Positions 52,012 to 60,826 of a DNA stretch of 64,000 nt are shown here, one piece after another. The stretch lies in assembly GCA_964230605.1 (NCBI GenBank), contig CAXRIN010000046.1, positions 1 to 64,000 of the forward strand, in the 5' to 3' direction. The notes under the pieces were generated by a model. The model did not search any database, was not told the DNA's origin, and saw only the letters and a program-made list of their open reading frames with translations. The position numbers and the translations under genes were made by a program. Source of the DNA: GCA-002722245 sp964230605. GTDB lineage: Bacteria; Bacteroidota; Bacteroidia; Flavobacteriales_C; GCA-002722245. Numbering within the stretch: position 1 is the stretch's first letter; each line of letters begins with the position of its first letter.

Positions 52012-53883
52012 ATGTGCGGAATTGCAGGGGTAATTGCTGGTGATGGAGAGAAAGTTTCAAGAGACTTTTTAACCGAATTGGCGAAAACATTAAATCATAG
52101 AGGTCCGGATTCTTTTGGAATTGTAAATAAAGAAAATGTAGGTTTAGTTCATACGAGGCTTGCAATAATTGATTTACATAATGGTCAACAACCAATATTC
52201 GACGAGTCAGGGAGATACGGTTTGGTTTATAATGGGGAGCTCTATAATTACAAAATCCTTAGAAAGGAATTAATTGGTAAAGGTTATAAGTTCGACACTA
52301 ACTCGGATTCTGAGGTTATTTTAATATCATTTATTCATTGGGGGAAAAAATGTGTTGAAAGATTCCGCGGTATGTTTGCTTTTGCTGTGTTTGATTTTGG
52401 AAAAAAGAGTGTTTTTCTTTCAAGGGATCATATAGGAATTAAACCTCTTTGCTATTATAATAAAGATGGTAAGTTTGTTTTTAGTTCAGAATTACAAACA
52501 TTCAATAAGCTATCTTCAATAAAAAAGTCGCTAAATTTAGGTGCATTAGATAATTACCTATGGTTATCTTATATTCCAGCTCCTAAATCTATTTATAATG
52601 AGGTTCAAAAGTTACCTCCAGCCCATAGAATGGAAGTTTCTTTTGAGGGAGAGATTAAATACGTAGAGCGATATTGGGACGTGAAATATGAACCTGATAA
52701 TTCTCTTACTTTTAATGATTGGATAGATTTTACGCATGAGAAAATAACTGAAAGTATTAAGATGCATCTCGTCTCAGATGTTGGGTTTGGAGCCTTTCTT
52801 TCTGGAGGTATTGATTCGACACTTGTTGCATCGTATATGTCCGAATTGGCTTCAGAACAGGTTAAAACTTTTTCAATTGCGTTTGATGAGGCAGCTTTTA
52901 ATGAAATTGATTACGCAAAAGAAGCGAGTGAAGTTTTAGGGTTGGATCATACTTTTAAAATAGTAAAGGCGGATGTTATTGAAATGCTACCGAAAATAGT
53001 TGAATTATATGGAGAACCATATGGGGATAGTTCTGCTATGCCAACATTTTATGTTTCGGAATTGGCTAGAAAAGATGTTAAAATGGTGCTCTCTGGAGAT
53101 GGTGGAGATGAGGCTTTTTTGGGCTATAATAGATATAAAGTTTGGGATAAGAAACTAAGGACTAGATTAGGTGTGTCCAAACTTAAGGGTATGTTTTTAC
53201 CTATTGCACACAAATTAAACCCTGATAGATATAGTTCTTTATACCCTAAGGCAACTGCAAAGTCATTTCTCTCAACAATTGACTACATTGCTGAGGATAG
53301 AAGATATTTACTTTGGAAAGACGATTATCATGAATATATTTCCAATCATTGGAAAGATATCGAAGAAAAAATAAAGGTTAAAAAGAGATTAAATAATTAT
53401 AATAAAGGACAATATATAGATTTGCACAGCTATTTACCTTATGACATTTTAAATAAGGTTGATATTGCTAGTATGGCAAATAGTTTGGAAGTAAGAACTC
53501 CACTGGTAGACAAAGATATTTTTGAATTTGCAGGAAAAATACCTCCTAATTTTAATTTACAGAAAAAAAATGGAGTTTTAGAACCTAAGTTTCTGTTAAA
53601 GAAACTACTTGAGAAAAAATTTAGCGATAAGTTTATTTATCGACCGAAATCTGGTTTTAGTTTACCCTTCGATATTTGGTTTAATCCAAATAACGGAAAG
53701 CTATCTAGCTATATTAGAGAGAGGTTGCTAGATCCTAATGCGAAAATAAATTTGTTTTTTAATTCAAAAGCAATTACTAATATGGTTAATTCTACTTCAA
53801 ATAGTGGAGGTACTTCATATAGTGGATCTATTTGGTTACTTTTATTTTTGGAAGAGTGGTTGGAACAAAATAGGATTGATTAA
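52012..53883 (+). CDS. asnB: Glutamine-hydrolysing asparagine synthase (second copy)
   Basis: The 623-residue protein has the same two-domain layout as the copy at 28-30 kb: Cys2 in MCGIAGVIAG, LVHTRLAIIDL, LVYNGELYNY, and the PP-loop GAFLSGGIDSTLVASYM with VLSGDGGDEAFLGYN. It sits between two glycosyltransferase-related genes, 6 bp after the GT4 gene. In such loci these enzymes amidate sugar carboxylates or other acids. Two copies in one window, each inside a glycan locus, support that use for at least one. Confidence 0.9.
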   Translation: MCGIAGVIAGDGEKVSRDFLTELAKTLNHRGPDSFGIVNKENVGLVHTRLAIIDLHNGQQPIFDESGRYGLVYNGELYNYKILRKELIGKGYKFDTNSDSEVILISFIHWGKKCVERFRGMFAFAVFDFGKKSVFLSRDHIGIKPLCYYNKDGKFVFSSELQTFNKLSSIKKSLNLGALDNYLWLSYIPAPKSIYNEVQKLPPAHRMEVSFEGEIKYVERYWDVKYEPDNSLTFNDWIDFTHEKITESIKMHLVSDVGFGAFLSGGIDSTLVASYMSELASEQVKTFSIAFDEAAFNEIDYAKEASEVLGLDHTFKIVKADVIEMLPKIVELYGEPYGDSSAMPTFYVSELARKDVKMVLSGDGGDEAFLGYNRYKVWDKKLRTRLGVSKLKGMFLPIAHKLNPDRYSSLYPKATAKSFLSTIDYIAEDRRYLLWKDDYHEYISNHWKDIEEKIKVKKRLNNYNKGQYIDLHSYLPYDILNKVDIASMANSLEVRTPLVDKDIFEFAGKIPPNFNLQKKNGVLEPKFLLKKLLEKKFSDKFIYRPKSGFSLPFDIWFNPNNGKLSSYIRERLLDPNAKINLFFNSKAITNMVNSTSNSGGTSYSGSIWLLLFLEEWLEQNRID

Positions 53884-53932
53884 TTTTAAATTCACTAAAC
53901 ATTCTCTTTGAGGAAGCATAAAAGATAAAAAT

Positions 53933-54844
53933 ATGAAGTCATTATTTATTATAGGATGCCCGAGGAGTGGAACAACATACCTTTTAAGGTTGTTGGCTTC
54001 AAATCAAGAGTTTGCCTGGATAACAAATGAATTAAATAACAATCCTAAAGAATACAATCTATCTAGTCGATTAAATAAATATTCGGGGTCTTTTTGGAGA
54101 AAAAAGCGCTATTTAAACCATGGACAAGGCTCTGGAAAATATCCTTTTTCAGTTGAGCCATGGAAATTTTGGAATACTCATTTTGAGTATTTTCAATGGA
54201 ATAAAGGTTTTTCTGATGTACCTGTAAATGCTTTGCCAGAGCATAATTCCCCGAAAGTTATACAAGATGTTCGTAACGGTGTTGAAGAGATATTAAAGCA
54301 CTCAGGAAGACATGCCTTTCTAAGTAAATATACTGATTTCCCAAGGGTTAAATTACTTTTGGAAGCCTTTCCAGAAGCAAAGTTTATCCATCTGGTAAGA
54401 GACGGTAGAGCTGTAGCGAATTCATATTATAAAAAAATTAAATCAGGTGAATTTAATACTTCAAAAGAAGAGTCTAATTGGGTTTCTGCTTGGCCGAAAG
54501 ATTGGCAAGAAGAGTATCAAAGCATTGATAATAAGCTTTTAGCTTTTACTTTATATCAATGGAAGTTTTTTGTGGATCAGATTATAGAGGAGTTAAAAGA
54601 AGTAGAGCAGGAAAGAGTATTAGAAGTAAGATATTCAGATTTAGTAAGTGGTACGAGAAAAACTGTGGAGAGGATCATGGACTTCATAGATTTACCAATT
54701 GATAAGTCGATGGATTTCTTTATAGATCATCTTCCTGGGCATGATATGAATTATAAATGGAAAGAGAAATTGTCTGAGGATGAAAAATCTCTTTATAACT
54801 TTATACTTAGAGAAGAAAGATTTATACAATTTTTGGACAATTAA
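53933..54844 (+). CDS. PAPS-dependent sulfotransferase family protein
   Basis: The 303-residue protein has the 5'-phosphosulfate loop GCPRSGTTYLLRLL at the N-terminus and the 3'-phosphate motif FIHLVRDGRAVANSYYKK near 160-177. It would move a sulfate from PAPS to a sugar hydroxyl or amine. PAPS-making genes are not in the window. A second reading, a kinase- or capsular-modification protein with the same fold, is less likely. The gap before it is 49 bp, with no clear promoter. Confidence 0.87.
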   Translation: MKSLFIIGCPRSGTTYLLRLLASNQEFAWITNELNNNPKEYNLSSRLNKYSGSFWRKKRYLNHGQGSGKYPFSVEPWKFWNTHFEYFQWNKGFSDVPVNALPEHNSPKVIQDVRNGVEEILKHSGRHAFLSKYTDFPRVKLLLEAFPEAKFIHLVRDGRAVANSYYKKIKSGEFNTSKEESNWVSAWPKDWQEEYQSIDNKLLAFTLYQWKFFVDQIIEELKEVEQERVLEVRYSDLVSGTRKTVERIMDFIDLPIDKSMDFFIDHLPGHDMNYKWKEKLSEDEKSLYNFILREERFIQFLDN

Positions 54845-54848
54845 GCTA

Positions 54849-55970
54849 ATGTCTGTTTCCGATAAACATATTGTATTAGTAGTTCCATTTTTTTCTTTAG
54901 GAGGTGCAGAAACTCAAGCTTTCTATATTACTAAAGGCTTTATTGATAAAGGCTTTAAGGTTACCGTATTAGCATTTTCGGAAAAAAGTGGATTGCTTAG
55001 AGAAAAGCTTTGTAGTGTAGGTGCAAATTGTGATTTGATTCCATTTGATTTAAATTGGATACATATGGGGGGTGTTAAGAAATTTATTGCTTTATTTAAG
55101 TTGATTTTTTTCTTTAGGCGGCTTAAACCTGATTATTTTTTTCCATTTACTTATTATCCTAATATTGTATGTGGTTCAGTTTGGAGATTTACACAAGCAA
55201 AAAAATGTTTTTGGAATCAAAGAGGGATAGAGATGAATGAATTTAATTTTATTGAGAAGATAGCTAAGTTTATGAAGCCTAGGTATTTGTCAAACTCTTA
55301 TGTGTGTTCTGATTATATTTCACAACGTCATGGTTTAAATGAAAATCCTATGGTAATTAATAATGGAGTAATTGCTAATCCCGTGAAAAACAATGCATTA
55401 GTTTGGAATCAAAGAATTGGAAAGAAACCAAATGAGATTGTCTTTTCAATGATTGCTAATTTTTACCCAGAAAAAAACCATGAGTATTTAATTTCAAACT
55501 GGTCTAAGTTTTGTCAAAGAAATGAAGCGGAGAGTTATAAACTAGTTCTTGCGGGATATTCTCCACAAGCTAAACTTTTATGGTTCATAAAAAGTTTGGT
55601 TTACGATGCCAAGCTAAATAATGTTGTTTTTTTGGATAGTACCAATGATGTTTCTGGGTTACTGGCTGTAACTGATTATGCTATTTTAACCTCTAAGAGT
55701 GAGGGGTGTTCCAATTTTGTTTTAGAATCAATGCTTAATAAAGTACCAATTATTGTTTCCAATATTCCTGCAAATAGAGAAATATTTGACGAAACTTATC
55801 CCTATATTTTTTCAATTGAAAAAGGTTTTGAATTAGCTGATCAAATGGAAGCGATTTTAGTTGATGTTAAAAAGGAAGAGTTGGCTGAAAATAATTTAAA
55901 TTTAATTAAGTCTAAATACTCAATTTCAGTTTTACAGAAAAACTATTTTAATATTATTGTTAATGCCTAG
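54849..55970 (+). CDS. GT4-family glycosyltransferase
   Basis: The 373-residue protein starts MSVSDKHIVLVVPFF and has GT-B features: FSLGGAETQAFYITKGF in the N-terminal domain, FSMIANFYPEKNHEYLISNW and TSKSEGCSNFVLESMLNKVP in the C-terminal domain. A frame beginning at 54780 overlaps the sulfotransferase; the ATG at 54849 fits the family start and lies 4 bp after its stop. The next gene overlaps its end by 8 bp. Confidence 0.87.
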   Translation: MSVSDKHIVLVVPFFSLGGAETQAFYITKGFIDKGFKVTVLAFSEKSGLLREKLCSVGANCDLIPFDLNWIHMGGVKKFIALFKLIFFFRRLKPDYFFPFTYYPNIVCGSVWRFTQAKKCFWNQRGIEMNEFNFIEKIAKFMKPRYLSNSYVCSDYISQRHGLNENPMVINNGVIANPVKNNALVWNQRIGKKPNEIVFSMIANFYPEKNHEYLISNWSKFCQRNEAESYKLVLAGYSPQAKLLWFIKSLVYDAKLNNVVFLDSTNDVSGLLAVTDYAILTSKSEGCSNFVLESMLNKVPIIVSNIPANREIFDETYPYIFSIEKGFELADQMEAILVDVKKEELAENNLNLIKSKYSISVLQKNYFNIIVNA

Positions 55971-56811
55971 CTTAGTGTCCATTGTCATACCGTTTTTTAA
56001 TCATGGCCGGTATATTCAAAATAGTATTGAATCAGCCCTTAATCAAACATATAATAATATTGAAGTTATTGTTGTTAATGATGGCTCAAACGAGGAGCAT
56101 TCTAGTGTTCTGAAAAAAATAGTGACTAAGTACGATAATGTAAGAATTGTTTTTCAAGAAAATCAAGGGCCTTGTTCAGCAAAAAACAATGGTGTGGGGG
56201 AGGCAAATGGTGACTATATACTTTTCCTGGATTCTGATAATGAGTTATTACCACATTATGTTAAAAGTGGTATGGAATTGTTGTTGTCAAACGAAAATGC
56301 AAAATGGGCCTTTGGAGATTTTGAATTTTTTGGAGATAAAATGGGGGTGAAAAATCAAGGGTTTGATGATAAAAGAAAAATTATTTTCTCTAGTCAAATT
56401 GACAACTGCATTTTAATTGAAAAGGAAACATTCTATAGCATAGGAAAATTTGATACTCATTTAAATAGGCTTGGGTTAGAGGATTGGGATATGATAATCT
56501 CTCTTTGCTCGAAAGGTGTACCGTTTGTGAAAATTAACAGTGTAACATTTAAGTATAGAGTAGTTGATGATTCAAGAACAAATATAGAAGCAAATAAAAA
56601 TTTAGTAGAAATAAAAGCCTATTTAGCTAAAAAACACTGTAATTTCATTTTGAATAATTATGAGGATTTATTTTATGAAAAAAATAGATTGATATCTTCC
56701 GTAGATAAAAAAATAGGAAGCTTAATTTTAGCACCGTACCGATTAATCAAGAAGCTTTTTGGAGTCAGTAAGGAAGCGCTGAGAAAAATTGATGAGTTAA
56801 ATAAAGGTTAA
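55963..56811 (+). CDS. GT2-family glycosyltransferase
   Basis: The 282-residue protein has the GT-A motifs SIVIPFFNHGRYIQNSIESA, LNQTYNNIEVIVVNDGS, CSAKNNGVGEANGDYILFLD and DSDNELL. A later LNRLGLEDWDMIISL segment carries the ED motif that follows the donor site. The ATG at 55963 overlaps the previous stop by 8 bp; a TTG at 55957 is less likely. It is convergent with the minus-strand glycosyltransferase gene. Confidence 0.85.
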   Translation: MPSLVSIVIPFFNHGRYIQNSIESALNQTYNNIEVIVVNDGSNEEHSSVLKKIVTKYDNVRIVFQENQGPCSAKNNGVGEANGDYILFLDSDNELLPHYVKSGMELLLSNENAKWAFGDFEFFGDKMGVKNQGFDDKRKIIFSSQIDNCILIEKETFYSIGKFDTHLNRLGLEDWDMIISLCSKGVPFVKINSVTFKYRVVDDSRTNIEANKNLVEIKAYLAKKHCNFILNNYEDLFYEKNRLISSVDKKIGSLILAPYRLIKKLFGVSKEALRKIDELNKG

Positions 56812-56862
56812 CCACTCTTCTTGATGTGAAATCGTTTGAGCTATTAATTTTTTCAATGTACA

Positions 56863-57897
56863 TCAAATAAACAAAAAATCAGCGACTTGATTGTTGTTCA
56901 ATTTATGAGGAATATTAGTGCCGGACAACAACTGGTCTTTGTTTTTTAGGGTTTGTTTGATTTTTTGGCAGATTTCAAAAGGGTTATCATATGCAGAAAC
57001 CATGAACTCGCTACTGATAAATTCACTTAATCCAGAGTTATTAGAGTAAAGACAGGGCACTCCAAGGCTTAAGCTTTCCAATACAACCTGTCCCCAACTT
57101 TCAGAATAAGAGCAATACAGGTTGATGTCCATACTACCCAGTAAGGCTAAAAACGCGTTTCTACTCAAACTCTCGTGTACCACAATGCTTTCATTTGGTA
57201 AAGCGTACTCAAATTCATTTGGTGCTAAAACGTGTACTATACTATTTTCAACCATAGAAGCGGCAACTACTTGAGTATGTCTGTTCTTATTGTAGGAGGA
57301 GTTTCCAAAAACGCCAATATGAATTTTCCCGTCGTTTCGTTTTTGAATTTTTAAATCCTTTGGTAAGGAGAGTTGAGGCAAAACCCTAAAAATCTTAGTC
57401 TTTGTTTGTTGTTTAAACCAATGATCCAACCCGTCCTTTACAACACCTATTTTCGATATTATACCTGAATTTGCCAATACAATTATGTTTTTCATTTGTA
57501 ATTGTCTGTTTATATTTCCTGTCAACTCTGCTAAACCTCCATGGTAGATGACCCCAATTTTGATGTTGTAGTAAACCTTTAATCGGTTGATCCAGTTGAG
57601 ACTGTATTGGGGTAAACCAGAAAAAATAATTGATTGGACCTGATTTTTTTTAATTGTATCGAAAAATAAATGAACTTGGTTTTCATCAAGTAAAGTTCTA
57701 CTGAATTCCTGAGGCAGTATTACGGATTGTTGTGGAAACATTCCTAATGTGGCGTTTTTAATGCCCAACCAATTTTCTCCAGTGTTCTGTGGCACGAAAA
57801 CTAGGGTTGGATACTTTTTCGATAGTGCTCTAACGTTATCCAAAAATTGATCAAACTCAACTTTTGAGAATGTTGATTTTCGCCATCTTTTTAACAT
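56863..57897 (-). CDS. GT-B glycosyltransferase (GT4-like), minus strand
   Basis: The 344-residue protein has a weakly conserved N-terminal half and a C-terminal GT4 domain (GKIHIGVFGNSSYNKNRHTQ and CSYSESWGQVVLESLSLGVP, then LYSNNSGLSEFI). It is the only minus-strand gene in the 43-64 kb locus. By eye its codons use more G and C at third positions than its neighbours, as does the deacetylase at 60.8-61.8 kb; this is not measured. It may be a recent insertion or a separately controlled side-branch transferase. Confidence 0.78.
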   Translation of the reverse strand: MLKRWRKSTFSKVEFDQFLDNVRALSKKYPTLVFVPQNTGENWLGIKNATLGMFPQQSVILPQEFSRTLLDENQVHLFFDTIKKNQVQSIIFSGLPQYSLNWINRLKVYYNIKIGVIYHGGLAELTGNINRQLQMKNIIVLANSGIISKIGVVKDGLDHWFKQQTKTKIFRVLPQLSLPKDLKIQKRNDGKIHIGVFGNSSYNKNRHTQVVAASMVENSIVHVLAPNEFEYALPNESIVVHESLSRNAFLALLGSMDINLYCSYSESWGQVVLESLSLGVPCLYSNNSGLSEFISSEFMVSAYDNPFEICQKIKQTLKNKDQLLSGTNIPHKLNNNQVADFLFI

Positions 57898-57918
57898 AGT
57901 TCGTCTTTAAGTTTTAAA

Positions 57919-57936
57919 TTTACAACAAATTGTAAA
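57919..57936. promoter_or_regulatory. Inverted repeat in the divergent promoter region
   Basis: TTTACAA and TTGTAAA, separated by four bases, form a perfect 7-bp inverted repeat in the 42-bp gap between the minus-strand glycosyltransferase and the KASIII-like gene. It could be a shared operator or the overlapping promoters themselves. Confidence 0.4.
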
Positions 57937-57939
57937 CAA

Positions 57940-58887
57940 ATGGAGGTATATGTTGAATTCCCGGAAACTACATTAACCAATGCTATTTTGGAAGAATGCT
58001 ACGCTGAAATAGATTTCAAAAGAATAGAAAAAAAATTGGGAATTATTTCAAGAAGAGTAGTGAAGGATGAAACGGCCCTAGATTTAGCTTTGGAAGCTTG
58101 TAGGGAGATAGATAGAGCCGATCTTGGTGAAATAGATTTTGTAATTTATTGTACTCAGTCGCCAGAATACTTTTTGCCATCAACGGCTTGTATAATACAA
58201 ACAAAATTAGGTTTGAAGGATAGTTGTGGTGCTTTCGATTATAATTTAGGATGTTCAGGTTATATATATGGTTTAGCGATGGCTAAGTCGTTTATTATAA
58301 GCGGAGTTGCTTCTAAGGTACTTTTGGTTACTGCAGAGACATATACTAAATATATTCATCCTTCAGATTGGTCAAATCGAGCTATTTTTGGAGATGCTGC
58401 AACTGCATCTGTAATAGGGAAAGATGATATTGATAAAATAGGGGAATTTGATTTAGGAACAGATGGAAAAGGTGCAGAGAACCTAATTATTAAAGGGGGA
58501 GCAGGAAAAGCCAATTTTCATCAGAATTTTGAAAGAGAAAATTGCTTTTATATGAATGGTTCTGAAGTATTTAAATTTACTTTGGAGAATGTACCTATAA
58601 CAGTGAATGAATGTTTAAAGAAAAATAACAAATCAATAGATGATATTGATTTTGTGATTTTTCATCAGGCAAATGCTTACATGCTGAAGAATTTAAGAAA
58701 GAAAATAAGTGTCCCAGAGGACAAATTTTATGTAAATGTTGAAACAGTAGGAAATACTGTATCTAACACCATTCCTGTAGCTTTGAAGGATTCACAGGAT
58801 AGAGGTTTGATAAAGTCTGGCGATTGTGTACTTTTGTGTGGATTTGGAGTAGGTTACTCTTGGGGGACAACAATAATTACAATATAA
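57940..58887 (+). CDS. 3-oxoacyl-ACP synthase III-like (KASIII) protein
   Basis: The 315-residue thiolase-fold protein keeps the KASIII triad: C105 in YNLGCSGYIYGLA, H242 in VIFHQANAYM and N272 in VGNTVSNTIPVAL. KASIII enzymes condense an acyl-CoA with malonyl-ACP to start a chain. This copy lies next to its own ACP and reductase inside a polysaccharide locus instead of beside fabD, plsX or other fatty-acid genes. It starts the four-gene acyl cassette, 3 bp before the ACP gene. Confidence 0.85.
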   Translation: MEVYVEFPETTLTNAILEECYAEIDFKRIEKKLGIISRRVVKDETALDLALEACREIDRADLGEIDFVIYCTQSPEYFLPSTACIIQTKLGLKDSCGAFDYNLGCSGYIYGLAMAKSFIISGVASKVLLVTAETYTKYIHPSDWSNRAIFGDAATASVIGKDDIDKIGEFDLGTDGKGAENLIIKGGAGKANFHQNFERENCFYMNGSEVFKFTLENVPITVNECLKKNNKSIDDIDFVIFHQANAYMLKNLRKKISVPEDKFYVNVETVGNTVSNTIPVALKDSQDRGLIKSGDCVLLCGFGVGYSWGTTIITI

Positions 58888-58890
58888 CAC

Positions 58891-59127
58891 ATGAATAAAG
58901 AATCATTTTTCAAGGAGATAGAAGAACTATTAGAGTTAGAAGGTGAATTAGAAACAAACGCTGATACTAGTATTGAAGATATACTAGAAATTGATTCTTT
59001 AGCACATATTACACTTATTTCCTTTGTTAAGGATGAAATAGGAGTGGAGCTAAAAGCTGAAGACTTTTCTGAATTTGAAACTCTTGCTGATTTGGTAAGC
59101 AAAATAGGTGAGGATAAATTCAATTAA
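58891..59127 (+). CDS. Acyl carrier protein
   Basis: The 78-residue acidic helical protein has the phosphopantetheine attachment site at S36 in EIDSLAHI, where primary-metabolism ACPs usually read DSL. It is shorter in conservation than the housekeeping AcpP, as expected for a dedicated carrier. It ends in overlap with the SDR gene (shared A of TAATG). It would hold the acyl intermediate made by the KASIII-like enzyme and reduced by the SDR. Confidence 0.88.
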   Translation: MNKESFFKEIEELLELEGELETNADTSIEDILEIDSLAHITLISFVKDEIGVELKAEDFSEFETLADLVSKIGEDKFN

Positions 59128-59882
59128 TGCTCAGTTTTACAAATCATAAAATTTTAATAACCGGAGCTTCATCGGGCTTAGGTAAAGCTGTGGCTGAATT
59201 ATTAAATTCTTTAGGTGTTTATACCGTTTTATGCGGTAGAAATGAGGAGAAATTAAATAATATAAAAAACTTACTAAGTGCCCCTGAAAAAGCTAATGTT
59301 TTAGTGGTTGATTTTAATGATAACGTTTCGATTAAATCATTCTTAAAAGTTAGTGTTGAAAATTCTGGTAAGTTCACAGGGTTTGTTCATTGTGCTGGAG
59401 TTGATATTACTAAGCCATATAAATTACTTAAGGAGACCGATTTTAACTTATTATATAAATTAAATATTACAACCCCGTTTCAGTTATCTAAAGAGTTAGT
59501 GAATAAATCTTTTTTTAGTGAAAATGGAGGGAGCTTAATTTGGATGAGTTCGGTGATGGGGACTTTGGGACAGAAAGGGAAAATAGCATACACAACAAAT
59601 AAAGCAGCAGTTGAAGGATTAATTAAATCTTATGCTTTAGAGTTAGCTCCCAGAAAAATAAGAGTTAATAGTGTTGCTCCTGGAATTGTAGAAACACCAT
59701 TAACAAAAGATTTATTTTCTAAGTTATCTCTTGAGAGAGTTCAGGAAATTAAAAATATGCACCCTTTAGGGTTTGGAGCACCAGGTGATGTAGCGAATTT
59801 AGTTGCTTTTCTTTTAAGTGATCAATCCAAATGGATCACAGGAACTACTCATTTTATCGATGGAGGATATCATATTCAATAA
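59127..59882 (+). CDS. SDR-family 3-oxoacyl-ACP reductase-like protein
   Basis: The 251-residue protein has the NAD(P) motif ITGASSGLGKAVAEL, the active-site Ser in WMSSVMGTLGQKGKIAYTTN (with YxxxK as Y-TTN-K), and IRVNSVAPGIVETPL. FabG-like enzymes reduce 3-oxoacyl-ACP to 3-hydroxyacyl-ACP. Its place behind an ACP gene supports this over sugar reduction. It overlaps the ACP start by one base and the GNAT-like gene by one base. Confidence 0.85.
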   Translation: MLSFTNHKILITGASSGLGKAVAELLNSLGVYTVLCGRNEEKLNNIKNLLSAPEKANVLVVDFNDNVSIKSFLKVSVENSGKFTGFVHCAGVDITKPYKLLKETDFNLLYKLNITTPFQLSKELVNKSFFSENGGSLIWMSSVMGTLGQKGKIAYTTNKAAVEGLIKSYALELAPRKIRVNSVAPGIVETPLTKDLFSKLSLERVQEIKNMHPLGFGAPGDVANLVAFLLSDQSKWITGTTHFIDGGYHIQ

Positions 59883-60826
59883 TGGAGGGGTTTGATATTG
59901 TAAAACTTTCGGATGAACATTTTAAGTTGCTATTGCCTCTTTACAGCAAAGCGTTTGGTCAATCTATGGATGAACATGAACTGAGAACGAAGTTTGATAC
60001 CTTAAAGATTTGTGGAGAAAAAAATGTAGGTTTTATAGCACTGAATGAAAAAGGTGAAGCTGCAGCTTTTTATGGTGTATTTCCTTGTTACGCTATTAAA
60101 GGTGATAATCAGGTTTTAATAGCACAGTCTGGTGATACTATGGTTGACGCAAAATACAGACGAAAGAAATTGTTTGTAAAGTTGGCGGAAACAACTTTTG
60201 AGTATTGTAGAGCTAAAAATATTAAGGCTGTTTTCGGATTTCCGAATATATATTCATTTCCAAGTTTTGTTAAAAAGTTAAAGTGGACTCATATTCATAA
60301 CATTGTTAGTTATCAGTTAAGAGTTAAGTGTTTACCTTTTATTCGTATTAGAAAACTTTTTAAGTTGAAAGAAGACTTTTTTCTTAACTATCAATTAAGG
60401 TATTTAAGGAGGCAGAGTAAAAAGGTTAAAGAATACCATTCCATAAATCAAAATATTTCGAATTATACTATTAATAAAAACAAACAATTTATTGAGTATA
60501 AGGCCTACTTTGAGAAATACTTTCTGAATCTTTCCGGTGTAAATGTTTGGGTAAAACCTAATGCTATGTTTTTGCTGGTTGGGGATGTTGAAGATTGTGA
60601 CGAAGTTACTTTTGTTGGCGTACTTGATGAGTTAAAAAAGATAGCTTTCAGATTAGGAATTCCGCATATTAGGATCCAAATGTCACCTGAGACAAAGTTG
60701 GAGACTATGGCTAAGAAGTATTTATATAAAATGGATAATGAATACCCTGCAGGTGGAATCTCCTTTGATAGTAACTTTAATATTCATGATTTACGTTTTG
60801 TTTTAGCTGATTACGATACTTTCTAA
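59882..60826 (+). CDS. GNAT-like acyltransferase
   Basis: The 314-residue protein has an N-terminal GNAT domain: VKLSDEHFKLLLPLYSKAFG, GFIALNEKGEAAAFYGVFPC, then AQSGDTMVDAKYRRKKLFVK for cofactor binding. A less conserved basic C-terminal half follows. It is placed after KASIII-ACP-SDR genes, so it could take the acyl group from ACP (as some GNAT enzymes do) and put it on an amino sugar. An ATG at 59831 in frame lies inside the SDR gene; 59882 is preferred. Donor and acceptor are inferred. Confidence 0.75.
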   Translation: MEGFDIVKLSDEHFKLLLPLYSKAFGQSMDEHELRTKFDTLKICGEKNVGFIALNEKGEAAAFYGVFPCYAIKGDNQVLIAQSGDTMVDAKYRRKKLFVKLAETTFEYCRAKNIKAVFGFPNIYSFPSFVKKLKWTHIHNIVSYQLRVKCLPFIRIRKLFKLKEDFFLNYQLRYLRRQSKKVKEYHSINQNISNYTINKNKQFIEYKAYFEKYFLNLSGVNVWVKPNAMFLLVGDVEDCDEVTFVGVLDELKKIAFRLGIPHIRIQMSPETKLETMAKKYLYKMDNEYPAGGISFDSNFNIHDLRFVLADYDTF

